Shown piece after piece: positions 47,422 through 56,255 of a stretch of 64,000 nt of DNA. Source of the stretch: Flagellimonas beolgyonensis (lineage in GTDB: Bacteria > Bacteroidota > Bacteroidia > Flavobacteriales > Flavobacteriaceae); the NCBI RefSeq assembly GCF_003992615.1, contig NZ_RZMY01000006.1:186001-250000 (forward strand). Reading direction: 5' to 3'. Numbering within the stretch: position 1 is the stretch's first letter; each line of letters opens with the position of its first letter. Position numbers and translations under genes: made by a program. The notes under the pieces were generated by a model that saw nothing but the letters and a program-made list of their open reading frames with translations, did no database searches and was not told the origin of the DNA.

Positions 47422-48600
47422 TTGAATAAATTGATTTTAAATACTGGTGTACAGGAATTTATATTAAATAATTTGAATACTGACATCGTGTCAGTATTAT
47501 TGCAAAAACCCCAGTTTGAGGGTATCTCTCAAAAAGAGTTGGCCGAACAGTTGGAGGCCAAAAAAAAGTGTGAAAAAAAACTGCCCACTTGGTACCACTC
47601 CCCTAACATTTATTACCCAAACAAACTCAATATCGAACAGACCAGTTCTGAGGTTACGGCCCATTACAAAGCTGGTTTGGTAAGTGGCAAAAACCTATTG
47701 GACCTTACGGGTGGTTTAGGTGTGGACAGCTATTTTTTTTCCAAAAAAATGGAACGGGTGTTGCACTGCGAAGTGAACCAAAATCTAAGTGAAATTGCTG
47801 CCCATAATTTTAAAATCTTAGGTCATAAAAACATCGAATGTATACCTCAAGATGGCATTCAATTTTTAAGGGAGCACGACGGAAGTTTTGATTGGATCTA
47901 TGTGGACCCCTCGAGACGCGACGATAAAAAGGGAAAAGTCTTTTTGTTGGAGGATTGCCTCCCCAACCTCCCCGAACACCTTCACCTTCTTTTTGAAAAA
48001 ACCAAAAACGTACTGGTAAAATCCTCACCCTTGCTCGACATTACACAAGGACTCAATGAACTGAATTTTGTGAAGGAGGTTCATGTGGTGGCCGTAGCGA
48101 ATGAAGTGAAGGAACTATTGTTTGTTTTGGAGAACGATTACAGAGGTGACGTTTTCATGAAAACCATCAATTTGAATCCACCGAAGAACGACACTTTCGA
48201 TTTTATGCTGTCCGAAGAGGCCATTACCAAAGTGGACTATGGAGCTCCCGCCACCTATCTCTATGAACCCAATGCCGCCATCTTAAAATCCGGGGGGTTC
48301 AAATCTGTTGCCAAGGCCTTTGCTTTGCAAAAATTACATCCTTCCTCCCATTTGTATACATCATCCAAATTAATGGACTTTCCTGGAAGAAGATTTGAAA
48401 TACAACGCCAAGTGTCCTATTCCAAAAAATCCATGAAAGACTTGGTATTGGAAAAAGCCAACATCACCACGCGTAACTTTCCAATTTCGGTGGCTGACAT
48501 TCGTAAAAAACATAAAATAAAGGATGGCGGCAACGACTATCTATTTTTTACAACGCTGTCCAATACTGATTTGGTGGTGTTGCACTGCACAAAACGTTAG
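47422..48600 (+). CDS. THUMP-like class I SAM methyltransferase (PG_1098 type)
   Basis: A 392-residue cytoplasmic protein. The central methyltransferase domain has LLDLTGGLGVDSYFFSKKM (about 92-110, SAM-binding), followed by WIYVDPSRRDDKKGKVFLL with the acidic/Pro catalytic-like DPSRR. The C-terminal part is THUMP-like, found in this Bacteroidota family. A nucleic-acid substrate, probably rRNA or tRNA, is assumed. The start is TTG at 47422. Its TAG stop shares three bases with the convergent vanX-like gene. Confidence 0.88.
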   Translation: MNKLILNTGVQEFILNNLNTDIVSVLLQKPQFEGISQKELAEQLEAKKKCEKKLPTWYHSPNIYYPNKLNIEQTSSEVTAHYKAGLVSGKNLLDLTGGLGVDSYFFSKKMERVLHCEVNQNLSEIAAHNFKILGHKNIECIPQDGIQFLREHDGSFDWIYVDPSRRDDKKGKVFLLEDCLPNLPEHLHLLFEKTKNVLVKSSPLLDITQGLNELNFVKEVHVVAVANEVKELLFVLENDYRGDVFMKTINLNPPKNDTFDFMLSEEAITKVDYGAPATYLYEPNAAILKSGGFKSVAKAFALQKLHPSSHLYTSSKLMDFPGRRFEIQRQVSYSKKSMKDLVLEKANITTRNFPISVADIRKKHKIKDGGNDYLFFTTLSNTDLVVLHCTKR

Positions 48601-49319
48601 TTGCTACAGGGCCATCTAAAATTGGCCACGGGATCGTTGGAAGCTGCCGATAGGTTATAATGCCACCACTCCGTGCGGATCGACCAAAAACCATGGGCTT
48701 CCATGGTTTCCTTCAATAATTTTCTATTATCCAAAATGTGTTGTGGCAAATCCGTATTATCGTGATAGGCGCGCTTGCCAAAAAAATCGAAGTCCGTGCC
48801 CATGTCCAATTCATTGCCCTCCAAATCTACCAGAGTAATGTCCACGGCACCCCCTTTGTTGTGGATAGATCCTTTGTCAGGATTGGCCACATATTGAGGG
48901 TTGGGCACAATTTCCCACATTTTGTACTGTACTGAATTGGGGCGATAACAATCGAAAAACTTTATCTTCACCCCCTGCTTCAAAAAATCTTGATTGGCAG
49001 CTATAAGAGCCTTGGCTGTTTTTACACGGGTATAGCATTCCGCACAATCGTACACTTTGGCCTTTAAAAAGTTGTTCTCCGTGGCATAGCGGAGATCATA
49101 GGCGAAATCCCCGTTAAAATCCGCCAAACGCACAAATGTGGTGTCCGCAAGACCCTCGAATGTCCAGTATTCCGGGATATTTTTCTCAGAAATTGAATCC
49201 GACACCGCTTCCACATCGGATTCTGTAAGTTCAATTTCTTGGTTTTTTGGCTGGGGTTTATCCCTGCACCCCACCATGAATAAAATACAACAAACAATAC
49301 CAAATTGTGCAACCCTCAT
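48597..49319 (-). CDS. D-alanyl-D-alanine dipeptidase, VanX/DdpX type, lipoprotein
   Basis: A 240-residue M15D zinc dipeptidase with a lipoprotein signal (FMVGC, Cys18). Conserved residues are Arg126 in FFDCYRPNS, His153 and Asp160 in SIHNKGGAVDITLVD, and Glu217 and His220 in EWWHYN, matching the VanX zinc and catalytic set. It hydrolyses D-Ala-D-Ala. VanX in resistance clusters is cytoplasmic; a lipoprotein form suggests peptidoglycan turnover in the periplasm or scavenging. The start at 49319 begins the signal peptide and overlaps the upstream hydrolase gene by ATGA. No vanH or vanA homologue is near. Confidence 0.92.
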   Translation of the reverse strand: MRVAQFGIVCCILFMVGCRDKPQPKNQEIELTESDVEAVSDSISEKNIPEYWTFEGLADTTFVRLADFNGDFAYDLRYATENNFLKAKVYDCAECYTRVKTAKALIAANQDFLKQGVKIKFFDCYRPNSVQYKMWEIVPNPQYVANPDKGSIHNKGGAVDITLVDLEGNELDMGTDFDFFGKRAYHDNTDLPQHILDNRKLLKETMEAHGFWSIRTEWWHYNLSAASNDPVANFRWPCSN

Positions 49320-50059
49320 CGTTTCGCTCGTTTCTGTTTTGCCATCCAAGTATATAGGGAATCCGTGGTATAGGCTCGGCCCCATATGGCGTGCCCTGCA
49401 TCTTTATAGCGTGTATATTCTACATCGTACCCCATACTTTTCAACTTTTCCACCATGCTATCGGATTCTTCTACCCCTATCACATCATCCTTTTCACCAT
49501 GAAATACCCAAATTGGCATCGATTTATCGATCCAATGCGCATAGGGTAATGGGGCCATTCCGCAAACCACGGCCATTGCCGCAAAGGTATTGGGATATTG
49601 GGTGGCCATTTCCCAAGCCGCACTGCCACCCCTGCTCAATCCGGTCAAATAAATGCGACTTTCATCAACCCGATTTTGTTTTACCACAGTATCCAATAAT
49701 TGCTTTATTGCTTCCGTGTTCCACCATTTGCGCTCATGTGGATTCTGGGGTGCCAAGATCAAGAAGGGAAACTGTTTACCCTCGGCCAAAAGTTTGGGTG
49801 GACCACTTTTTTTGATTTCGTCTACATCCCTACCAGCTTCGCCACCGCCATGCAAAAACAACAACAAGCCGAAATCCTGTTCTTCGTTTTCATTGTACTC
49901 TTCAGGATAGTACAGATAATATTCGAATTGCTCCTTGGTAACCGTTTCGATTTCATTCAGCACCAACTGGGATTGTCCAGCACAAGCCTGCATAAATAGC
50001 AGTGCACTAAACAACAAAATTTTAAACGTGACCTTGATCCTTTGATTTTTCATTTTCAC
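49316..50059 (-). CDS. exported alpha/beta hydrolase (esterase/PHB-depolymerase-like)
   Basis: A 247-residue serine hydrolase with a signal sequence and possible lipobox (MQAC, Cys26). The oxyanion region FLHGGGEAG is at about 69-77, the nucleophile Ser142 in LTGLSRGGSA, the acid Asp192 in GEKDDVIG and His223 in DAGHAIWG. This layout fits small exported esterases and feruloyl/PHB-depolymerase-like enzymes. It is coupled by overlap to the vanX-like gene below and to the nucleotidase gene above (ATGA, 50056-50059). Substrate unknown. Confidence 0.85.
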   Translation of the reverse strand: MKMKNQRIKVTFKILLFSALLFMQACAGQSQLVLNEIETVTKEQFEYYLYYPEEYNENEEQDFGLLLFLHGGGEAGRDVDEIKKSGPPKLLAEGKQFPFLILAPQNPHERKWWNTEAIKQLLDTVVKQNRVDESRIYLTGLSRGGSAAWEMATQYPNTFAAMAVVCGMAPLPYAHWIDKSMPIWVFHGEKDDVIGVEESDSMVEKLKSMGYDVEYTRYKDAGHAIWGRAYTTDSLYTWMAKQKRAKR

Positions 50060-50577
50060 AGTAATTTTTCAGCAATCTCCAACCAATTTTCTGCCCTTTC
50101 AAAGTCTGTGGTGTGCACGTTGTGGGGCGAGGTGAAGATAATGGGCCTGCCTTCAAATGTATGCAGGTTACGACTTCGGTCGTCAATCAATACATCCCCT
50201 TTCAAAATATATTTATGTCCGCACAAAATACGTTGTTGCCAGGGAATAAATGGGAAATGCAAATCGAGCCAATCCGATTTTTCCCGTAACGAATTCGGAA
50301 ACTCCATGGCAGCGGAAGCCACATACACTTCATATTTTTGATTGAGTTCCCGCAACACTTCCTGGCTGTTCGGAATAACTTTCATATCCCGAAAAAAACC
50401 GACCCGATGGGTATGGTCCTTAATGGACTGTTGATGGGCTTCGGGCACACATTGCCAAACCTCCCTGCCATAACAGTCCTCTTTGGTCAATTGGGCATTG
50501 TGCTCTTGGTTATATATTTCAATGTGGGCATTGTAGGCATCGGCCATCACCTCATCCATATCCACAAAAATGGTCAT
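50056..50577 (-). CDS. 5'(3')-deoxyribonucleotidase-like HAD phosphatase
   Basis: A 173-residue HAD enzyme of the NT5C family that dephosphorylates deoxynucleoside monophosphates in the cytoplasm. Motif I is FVDMDEVMAD with nucleophile Asp6 and general acid Asp8; motif IV is DVLIDDRSRN. ATG at 50577 is chosen over an in-frame GTG two codons upstream because it directly precedes the conserved strand. It overlaps the downstream hydrolase gene by four bases. Confidence 0.88.
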   Translation of the reverse strand: MTIFVDMDEVMADAYNAHIEIYNQEHNAQLTKEDCYGREVWQCVPEAHQQSIKDHTHRVGFFRDMKVIPNSQEVLRELNQKYEVYVASAAMEFPNSLREKSDWLDLHFPFIPWQQRILCGHKYILKGDVLIDDRSRNLHTFEGRPIIFTSPHNVHTTDFERAENWLEIAEKLL

Positions 50578-50821
50578 AAGCACTGTTTTTGGTGAAATAA
50601 CACAAACCTTAGGGATTTATCAAACCATTAACGGTAAAATATACACCTATTTAAATCAGGAAAACTCAAAACCCCAATGCTCAATATGAAAATTCATAAA
50701 AACTTCTCCCTTATGCCACGAAAGAAGATCGTGCGGTTTCCCAATTGAAAAAGATCATTTACCTTCACAAAGCATGATGATGGAGCATCAAAATGCAACT
50801 TTTGATTAAAACCAACCTTAC

Positions 50822-51703
50822 ATGTTACCCAAAGGAACTTTCCCCGAAAAGGTCTATTTAAATGGTGAAATCGTAGCCAGTAACGATGCCAAAACATCCG
50901 TGTTCGATCGCGGTTTTCTGTTTGGAGATGGTATTTATGAAGTGATGGTCCAGTTGGAGAATGGCATTTTTTATAAAAAGGCCCATTTGGATAGATTACA
51001 GGAGAATCTGGGGAAAATCGGAATTTCATACGATGTGAACACATTGGAAAGCGACATTCCCAAACTGCTTAAAGCCATCCATTTAGAACAGGAATCCTGT
51101 TTGATCTATATGCAGGTAACCCGTGGAGTGGCACCAAGAAAACACGCATATCCCAAAGGGATACCGCCAACCGTGATGATGTATGCCCTCCCCTATACTT
51201 TGCCATACATTAACAACAAGAATATGAAAGCCATTGTGGCACCTGATTTCAGATGGCACCGGTGCGACATCAAATCCATATCATTATTGGGCAATATCAT
51301 GACCAACGAGGCTGCTATGCAAGACAATGCCGATGAAGCAATTTTGGTCAGGAATGGTGAAATCACCGAGGGCTCCCATACCAATATCTTTTTTGTTAAG
51401 GATGGCACCGTGATCACCCATCCTGCCAATGAACATATTCTGGATGGCATTACCAGAAAAATTGTGGTACAACTATGCAAGGAGATGGATATTCCGCTGG
51501 TTGAAACTCCGGTATCGTTAAAGGAAATACACACTATGGACGAAGCCTTTTTTACGGGAACAACCACACAAATAGCAGCTATTGCACAAATAGGTGATCA
51601 TATTTATTACCACAATGACAACATGGGCCCATTAACGGTAAAATTGCAAGCCGCTTTGGGTCAACTAAAATCTTTGGATACATCTGAAATAACCTTACCA
51701 TGA
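50822..51703 (+). CDS. dat: D-amino acid aminotransferase (class IV, Dat-like)
   Basis: A 293-residue PLP fold-type IV aminotransferase. The start EKVYLNGEIVAS and DRGFLFGDGIYEVM are conserved. The catalytic lysine is Lys151 in RWHRCDIKSISLLGN, and QVTRGVAPRKHAYP (about 98-111) matches the substrate-carboxylate loop of D-alanine aminotransferase (TRGxxPRxH). It interconverts D-amino acids and 2-oxo acids in the cytoplasm. It begins an operon with a D-aminoacylase (4-base overlap), which supports the D-specific call over branched-chain aminotransferase. Confidence 0.9.
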   Translation: MLPKGTFPEKVYLNGEIVASNDAKTSVFDRGFLFGDGIYEVMVQLENGIFYKKAHLDRLQENLGKIGISYDVNTLESDIPKLLKAIHLEQESCLIYMQVTRGVAPRKHAYPKGIPPTVMMYALPYTLPYINNKNMKAIVAPDFRWHRCDIKSISLLGNIMTNEAAMQDNADEAILVRNGEITEGSHTNIFFVKDGTVITHPANEHILDGITRKIVVQLCKEMDIPLVETPVSLKEIHTMDEAFFTGTTTQIAAIAQIGDHIYYHNDNMGPLTVKLQAALGQLKSLDTSEITLP

Positions 51704-53298
51704 AAACGAAACAACCAACCCTTTCCAATTTATTCCATGGATTCATTCCATTGTTTATTGTAGTGTTCCTTATGGGATGCAGCCCAACTACCACCTATGA
51801 TGTGGTCATTCTGAACGGAACGGTCTACGATGGCAAAGGTGGGGATCCCGTGATTACCGACATTGCCATTAAAGACTCCCTAATTGTGGCCATCGGGGAT
51901 TTGGACAATGCCAAGGCCAATCGAATTATTGATGCGACCGGACTAGCGGTATCTCCCGGATTTATTGACATGCACACCCACTTGGAACCCCTAATGGAAC
52001 TCAATTCCTGTGAAAGCCATGTGCGTCAAGGTGTGACGACGGCTTTGGGAGGACCCGACGGCAGTTCACCCTATCCCTTGAAACCCTACATGGATAGTTT
52101 GCAAAGGAAAGGGATAGGTATGAATGTTGCCTATTTGGTCGGTCATAATACAGTTAGAAGAAATATCATGGGCTTGGAAAACCGCGCCCCTACAGCAGAA
52201 GAATTGGTGGCCATGAAAGCGGAAATCGACAGTGCCATGAAAGATGGGGCTTTTGGTATTTCCACAGGTTTGAAATACCTTCCCGGTGCCTTTTCCAAAG
52301 TGGATGAGGTGATTGAACTATCCAAGGTGGCCTCCTCTTACGGCGGAATTTACACATCCCATCTTCGGGAAGAAGGGTTGGGTCTTTTCGATGCTGTTGC
52401 CGAAGCCATTCAAATTTCTGAACAAGCGAATATTCCCGTGGTGCTCACCCACCACAAGGCGATCGGAAAACCCATGTGGGGCAAAAGTGCACGCACCTTG
52501 GCCATGGTGGATTCCGCCAGGGCAAAAGGTTTGGATATAAAAATGGACCAATATCCCTATGATGCCAGTTATACCAGCATCTCCGTTTTGATTCCCAGTT
52601 GGGCCAGGGCCGGTGGACAGGAAGCATTTATAAAACGAACAGAAGATCCCATACTTCAGGACAGTATAAAGAATGGGATCGTTTTCAATATCCTAAACGA
52701 CAGAGGGGGTTCCGATTTGGACAGGGTACAGTTCGCCAAAGTGGAATGGGCCCCCGAGTTGGAAGGGAAAACCTTAAAATACTGGTGCGAACAGAACAAT
52801 TTAGAGCCTTCCGTGGAAAATGGGGCCGATATGGTCATCCAAGCACAATTGAACGGAGGTGCTTCCTGTGTTTTTCATGCCATGGCTGAGGAAGATGTGG
52901 AACGCATCATGAAACATCCCATGACTATGATCGGGTCGGACGGCCGATTGGTCGAACCCGGAATGGGACACCCGCATCCGAGATGGTATGGCACATTTCC
53001 AAGGGTTTTGGGCCGTTATGTCCGTGAGAAAAACACTTTGTCCCTTTCCGAGGCACTTCGCAAAATGACCTATTTGCCAGCACAAAGTCTAAACCTATCC
53101 GATAGGGGCAGTATAGCGGAAGGGATGCGCGCAGACATTACCATTTTTGACCCCGAAACTGTGATCGATAAAGCCACCTTCGAAAAACCACACCAATATT
53201 CCGAAGGCATCGAATATGTAATTGTTAACGGCGGTTTGGCCGTGGACAATGGGGAATTTAAGGATATTAAATCAGGAACAGTTTTAAGAAAACAATAG
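51700..53298 (+). CDS. N-acyl-D-amino-acid deacylase (D-aminoacylase), lipoprotein
   Basis: A 532-residue amidohydrolase with a lipoprotein signal (LMGC, Cys27). Metal-site residues are His92 and His94 in DMHTHLEP, Cys104, His221, His251 and Asp413 in MIGSDGR. The Cys bridging ligand and spacing agree with D-aminoacylase. It releases free D-amino acids from N-acyl- or peptide-linked D-residues. Its membrane-anchored exported form and the overlap with dat suggest that it supplies D-amino acids to the aminotransferase after uptake. Confidence 0.93.
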   Translation: MKTKQPTLSNLFHGFIPLFIVVFLMGCSPTTTYDVVILNGTVYDGKGGDPVITDIAIKDSLIVAIGDLDNAKANRIIDATGLAVSPGFIDMHTHLEPLMELNSCESHVRQGVTTALGGPDGSSPYPLKPYMDSLQRKGIGMNVAYLVGHNTVRRNIMGLENRAPTAEELVAMKAEIDSAMKDGAFGISTGLKYLPGAFSKVDEVIELSKVASSYGGIYTSHLREEGLGLFDAVAEAIQISEQANIPVVLTHHKAIGKPMWGKSARTLAMVDSARAKGLDIKMDQYPYDASYTSISVLIPSWARAGGQEAFIKRTEDPILQDSIKNGIVFNILNDRGGSDLDRVQFAKVEWAPELEGKTLKYWCEQNNLEPSVENGADMVIQAQLNGGASCVFHAMAEEDVERIMKHPMTMIGSDGRLVEPGMGHPHPRWYGTFPRVLGRYVREKNTLSLSEALRKMTYLPAQSLNLSDRGSIAEGMRADITIFDPETVIDKATFEKPHQYSEGIEYVIVNGGLAVDNGEFKDIKSGTVLRKQ

Positions 53299-53309
53299 AA
53301 ACCACCTTT

Positions 53310-54608
53310 ATGAAACGACTCATACCAGTCCTTTTGCTTGCATTAGGCATTTTCTCCAGCCCACTTTTGGCCCAAGAAAGCACAACTGTGGACAAAAAAT
53401 ACACCAAGGAAGTTGAAAAATTGGCGAAAGCCAAACAAGTGCAAGCTGCTTTCAAAACGATTGCCAATCAAAAGGATGAAACCACCCAAAATTTGATCAC
53501 GTTGACCGAAGTCCTGGCACCGCCGTTCAAAGAAACCGAACGGGGAAAGGTGTTTGCAGACATGCTCAAAGAAGCAGGCATCGATAGTGTTTGGACGGAT
53601 AAGGTAGGTAATGTGATCGGGCTACGTAAAGGTACATCCGGCGAACCAGGTTACGTTGGGGTCGATGCACACTTGGATGTGGTTTTCCCCGAAGGCACCG
53701 ATGTTACCGTGCAAAAAGTGGGCGATACCTTAAAAGCCCCTGGTATTGGCGACGATACCCGAGGATTGGCCATGCTCATCAGCATGCTCAAGGCCATGAA
53801 TAAGGCCAACATCAAAACTTCAAAAGACCTGCTCATTGTTGGCTCTGTGGGCGAGGAAGGCCTCGGTGACCTGCGTGGAATGAAATATATGTTCAATGAA
53901 TCTGGGTTGAACATTGATTCCTGGATTGCCATTGATGGCGGTGAATTGGGACGGATCAGCAATGCTGGTTTAGGTTCTAAACGCTATAAATTGGTGGTAA
54001 AGGGTAATGGTGGTCACTCGTGGGGCGCCTTCGGTTTGGCCAATCCCCATCATGCCCTTGGTAGTGCCATCGCCCATTTTTCAGAGGCGGCATGGGCCTA
54101 TACTTCGGGTGATATCCCAAAAACCAGTTTCAATGTGGGTCGCATAGGCGGGGGAACCTCGGTTAACTCCATTCCTTTTGAATCGTGGATGGAAGTGGAT
54201 ATGCGTGCCATTGACCCAAAGAACTTGGATGAGATAGAGGCTATTTTCAAAAGTTCGGTGGAAACAGCCATTACCAAATACAATGCAAGTGGTATTCGGG
54301 ATAAAGTAACCTATGAATTGATCAAAATCGGTGATCGGCCTTCAGGGGAGCTTTCCCCTTCCCTACCCTTGATCCAACGGACCATGGCCGCCACCAAAGT
54401 GTTTGGTGGCACTCCCGTTTTGGGCAGGGGCAGCACCAATATCAATATTCCGGTATCCAAAGGCATCCCTTCGGTGTGCATTGGTCGTGGTGGCCAAGGT
54501 GGTGGAGCCCATTCCCTGCACGAATGGTTCCTGAACGATGAGCCAGGGGATGAATCCATACAATTGGCGCTTTTAATCACATTGGCCCAAGCCGGACTCG
54601 AAAAATAA
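53310..54608 (+). CDS. exported M20/M25/M40 family metallopeptidase
   Basis: A 432-residue zinc peptidase with a signal peptide (ending LAQ). Zinc and catalytic residues are His121 and Asp123 in GVDAHLDVV, Asp148/149 in GIGDDTRG, and Glu182-Glu183 in SVGEEGLGD. The dimerisation domain has GHSWGAFGLANPHHA, and the C-terminus has GGGAHSLHEW with the last zinc His. It resembles peptidase-T or dipeptidase-like exported enzymes. It lies 11 bases after the D-aminoacylase gene and 4 before the serine hydrolase, in one operon. Confidence 0.92.
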   Translation: MKRLIPVLLLALGIFSSPLLAQESTTVDKKYTKEVEKLAKAKQVQAAFKTIANQKDETTQNLITLTEVLAPPFKETERGKVFADMLKEAGIDSVWTDKVGNVIGLRKGTSGEPGYVGVDAHLDVVFPEGTDVTVQKVGDTLKAPGIGDDTRGLAMLISMLKAMNKANIKTSKDLLIVGSVGEEGLGDLRGMKYMFNESGLNIDSWIAIDGGELGRISNAGLGSKRYKLVVKGNGGHSWGAFGLANPHHALGSAIAHFSEAAWAYTSGDIPKTSFNVGRIGGGTSVNSIPFESWMEVDMRAIDPKNLDEIEAIFKSSVETAITKYNASGIRDKVTYELIKIGDRPSGELSPSLPLIQRTMAATKVFGGTPVLGRGSTNINIPVSKGIPSVCIGRGGQGGGAHSLHEWFLNDEPGDESIQLALLITLAQAGLEK

Positions 54609-54612
54609 AGCG

Positions 54613-56241
54613 ATGACAAAGCTGTTCCAAAAAGCAATTGTATGGGTACTGTTGATTGGGTGTCTAGGTGTACAGGCCCAGTTGACCCCGGAACAATCTG
54701 CACGTATCGATAGTTTATTTTTGGACTGGAGCCGACCCAACCATCCTGGAGGGGCCATTGCGGTAATGCAAGGTGATCTAGTGGTTTACTCCAAAGCATT
54801 CGGGTTGGCCAGTATGGAATATTTGGTACCTAATACAACCGGAACGCGCTTTAATGTTGCTTCGGTTTCCAAGCAGTTCAGTGCTTTGGCCATCATTCGA
54901 TTGCATCTACAAGGAAAACTTTCCATTGACGACACCATCGATAAATACATTGATGGGCTTGCTCCTTTTGGACACGATATCACCATCAGGCATATGCTGC
55001 ACCACACCAGTGGATTGCGAAGCCTACATGCTCTTTTTGCGTTGGCGGGATGGCGCGACGATGATACACGCACCAATGTCGATTTGAACCGCCTCATTGC
55101 CCAACAAACCGAATTGAACTTTGAACCCGGTTCGGAATACCTCTACTGCAATACAGGTTATATGTTTTTGGTGAACATTATCGAGAAAGTCACAGGCACT
55201 CCCTTTGTGGATTATATGAAAAAGGAGGTATTCATCCCTTTAGGGATGATGGATACTTATGTGGAAGATGCCTACGATCGAATTGTACCCAACAATGCCA
55301 CATCATACAACCAAACCAAGGATGGATTTGTGCGTTCCGTGGAATATTGGGGATATGTGGGGTCGGGAAACATGCATACTACAACTGAAGATTTGTTGAC
55401 TTACTTGAAAAATTATTACGACACTACCCCTGGTTGGGAACAGGCCTTTGCTATGATGCAGACCTTGGACCCACTAACCGATGGCAGCCCCAACGACTAC
55501 GCATTTGGTGTGGTCGTGGATGATTTCTTGGGTAGAAAACGGGTGGGACATGGTGGTTCCATTGGTGGTTTCAGGGCAAATATTGCTGTATTTCCCGATG
55601 AAAAAACCAGCATAGCCATTACCACGAATTTCTCTTCTTCAGGGCCCGCTGGAAAGTCCAACCAAATTGCCAAGGTACTTTTTGGAGGACCAGACACCAA
55701 AGCTGTAAAGGTTGTTCCAGTTTCAGAAGGTAAAATGCAATCTTATGCAGGATTGTATTTAGATGGCGACACCTATACCGAGCGGGAAGTGGTCTTTGAG
55801 GGAGATACCTTATATTTTGGCAACGGGAATTCAGCCTATCTACCTATAAAAGAAACTGTATTTGTCAACACAGATCCAGAAAATGCATCCACCATTGAAT
55901 TCAATAATGGCAAATTGACCTTTCGACCAGAAAGTGGGAAGCCCATGGTATTTTCAAAATTTAAGGAAGAACCCCTAACCCCTCAACTCGCCGAAAGCTA
56001 TATGGGCACCTATTACAGTCCTGAAATTGCAACCACCTATACCATCCATTTTGAAAAGGAGAAATTATACGCGCATCACATTCGGCATGGCCAAATACCC
56101 TTGATACAACGAAGACAAGATCTATTGGAAGGGGGATTTCCGCTATCGCACTTGAAGTTCAATCGAGAAAATGGTGAAATAAACGGTGTTTGGATTTCCA
56201 ACGGCAGGGTGCGCAACCTTTGGTTTGTAAAAACAAAATAG
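54613..56241 (+). CDS. serine hydrolase, class C beta-lactamase-like
   Basis: A 542-residue exported enzyme with a signal peptide (ending VQAQ). The beta-lactamase/transpeptidase fold spans about 25-370: Ser84-Val-Ser-Lys87 in NVASVSKQFS, YCN in YLYCNTGYMF, and HGGSIGG in place of the KTG triad. A C-terminal beta-rich DUF3471-like domain follows (about 380-540; QSYAGLYLDGDTYTEREV). Family members include D-aminopeptidases and D-stereospecific esterases, not necessarily penicillin hydrolysis. Its place after D-aminoacylase fits a D-peptidase. Confidence 0.92.
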   Translation: MTKLFQKAIVWVLLIGCLGVQAQLTPEQSARIDSLFLDWSRPNHPGGAIAVMQGDLVVYSKAFGLASMEYLVPNTTGTRFNVASVSKQFSALAIIRLHLQGKLSIDDTIDKYIDGLAPFGHDITIRHMLHHTSGLRSLHALFALAGWRDDDTRTNVDLNRLIAQQTELNFEPGSEYLYCNTGYMFLVNIIEKVTGTPFVDYMKKEVFIPLGMMDTYVEDAYDRIVPNNATSYNQTKDGFVRSVEYWGYVGSGNMHTTTEDLLTYLKNYYDTTPGWEQAFAMMQTLDPLTDGSPNDYAFGVVVDDFLGRKRVGHGGSIGGFRANIAVFPDEKTSIAITTNFSSSGPAGKSNQIAKVLFGGPDTKAVKVVPVSEGKMQSYAGLYLDGDTYTEREVVFEGDTLYFGNGNSAYLPIKETVFVNTDPENASTIEFNNGKLTFRPESGKPMVFSKFKEEPLTPQLAESYMGTYYSPEIATTYTIHFEKEKLYAHHIRHGQIPLIQRRQDLLEGGFPLSHLKFNRENGEINGVWISNGRVRNLWFVKTK

Positions 56242-56255
56242 CTAAACTGATTCCT

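Noticed and set aside
44852..48600. Shared-base stop codons of convergent gene pairs as a regulatory device
   Set aside because: TTAA at 44852-44855 and TTAG at 48597-48600 overlap two stop codons each, but such economy is common in compact genomes.
48597..49319. Vancomycin resistance cluster suggested by the VanX-like enzyme
   Set aside because: No D-lactate dehydrogenase, D-Ala-D-Lac ligase or VanRS-type regulators nearby, and the enzyme is a lipoprotein.
50578..50821. Promoter or small gene in the 244-base gap before dat
   Set aside because: No perfect TAnnTTTG element on either strand and no convincing small frame; nothing to report.
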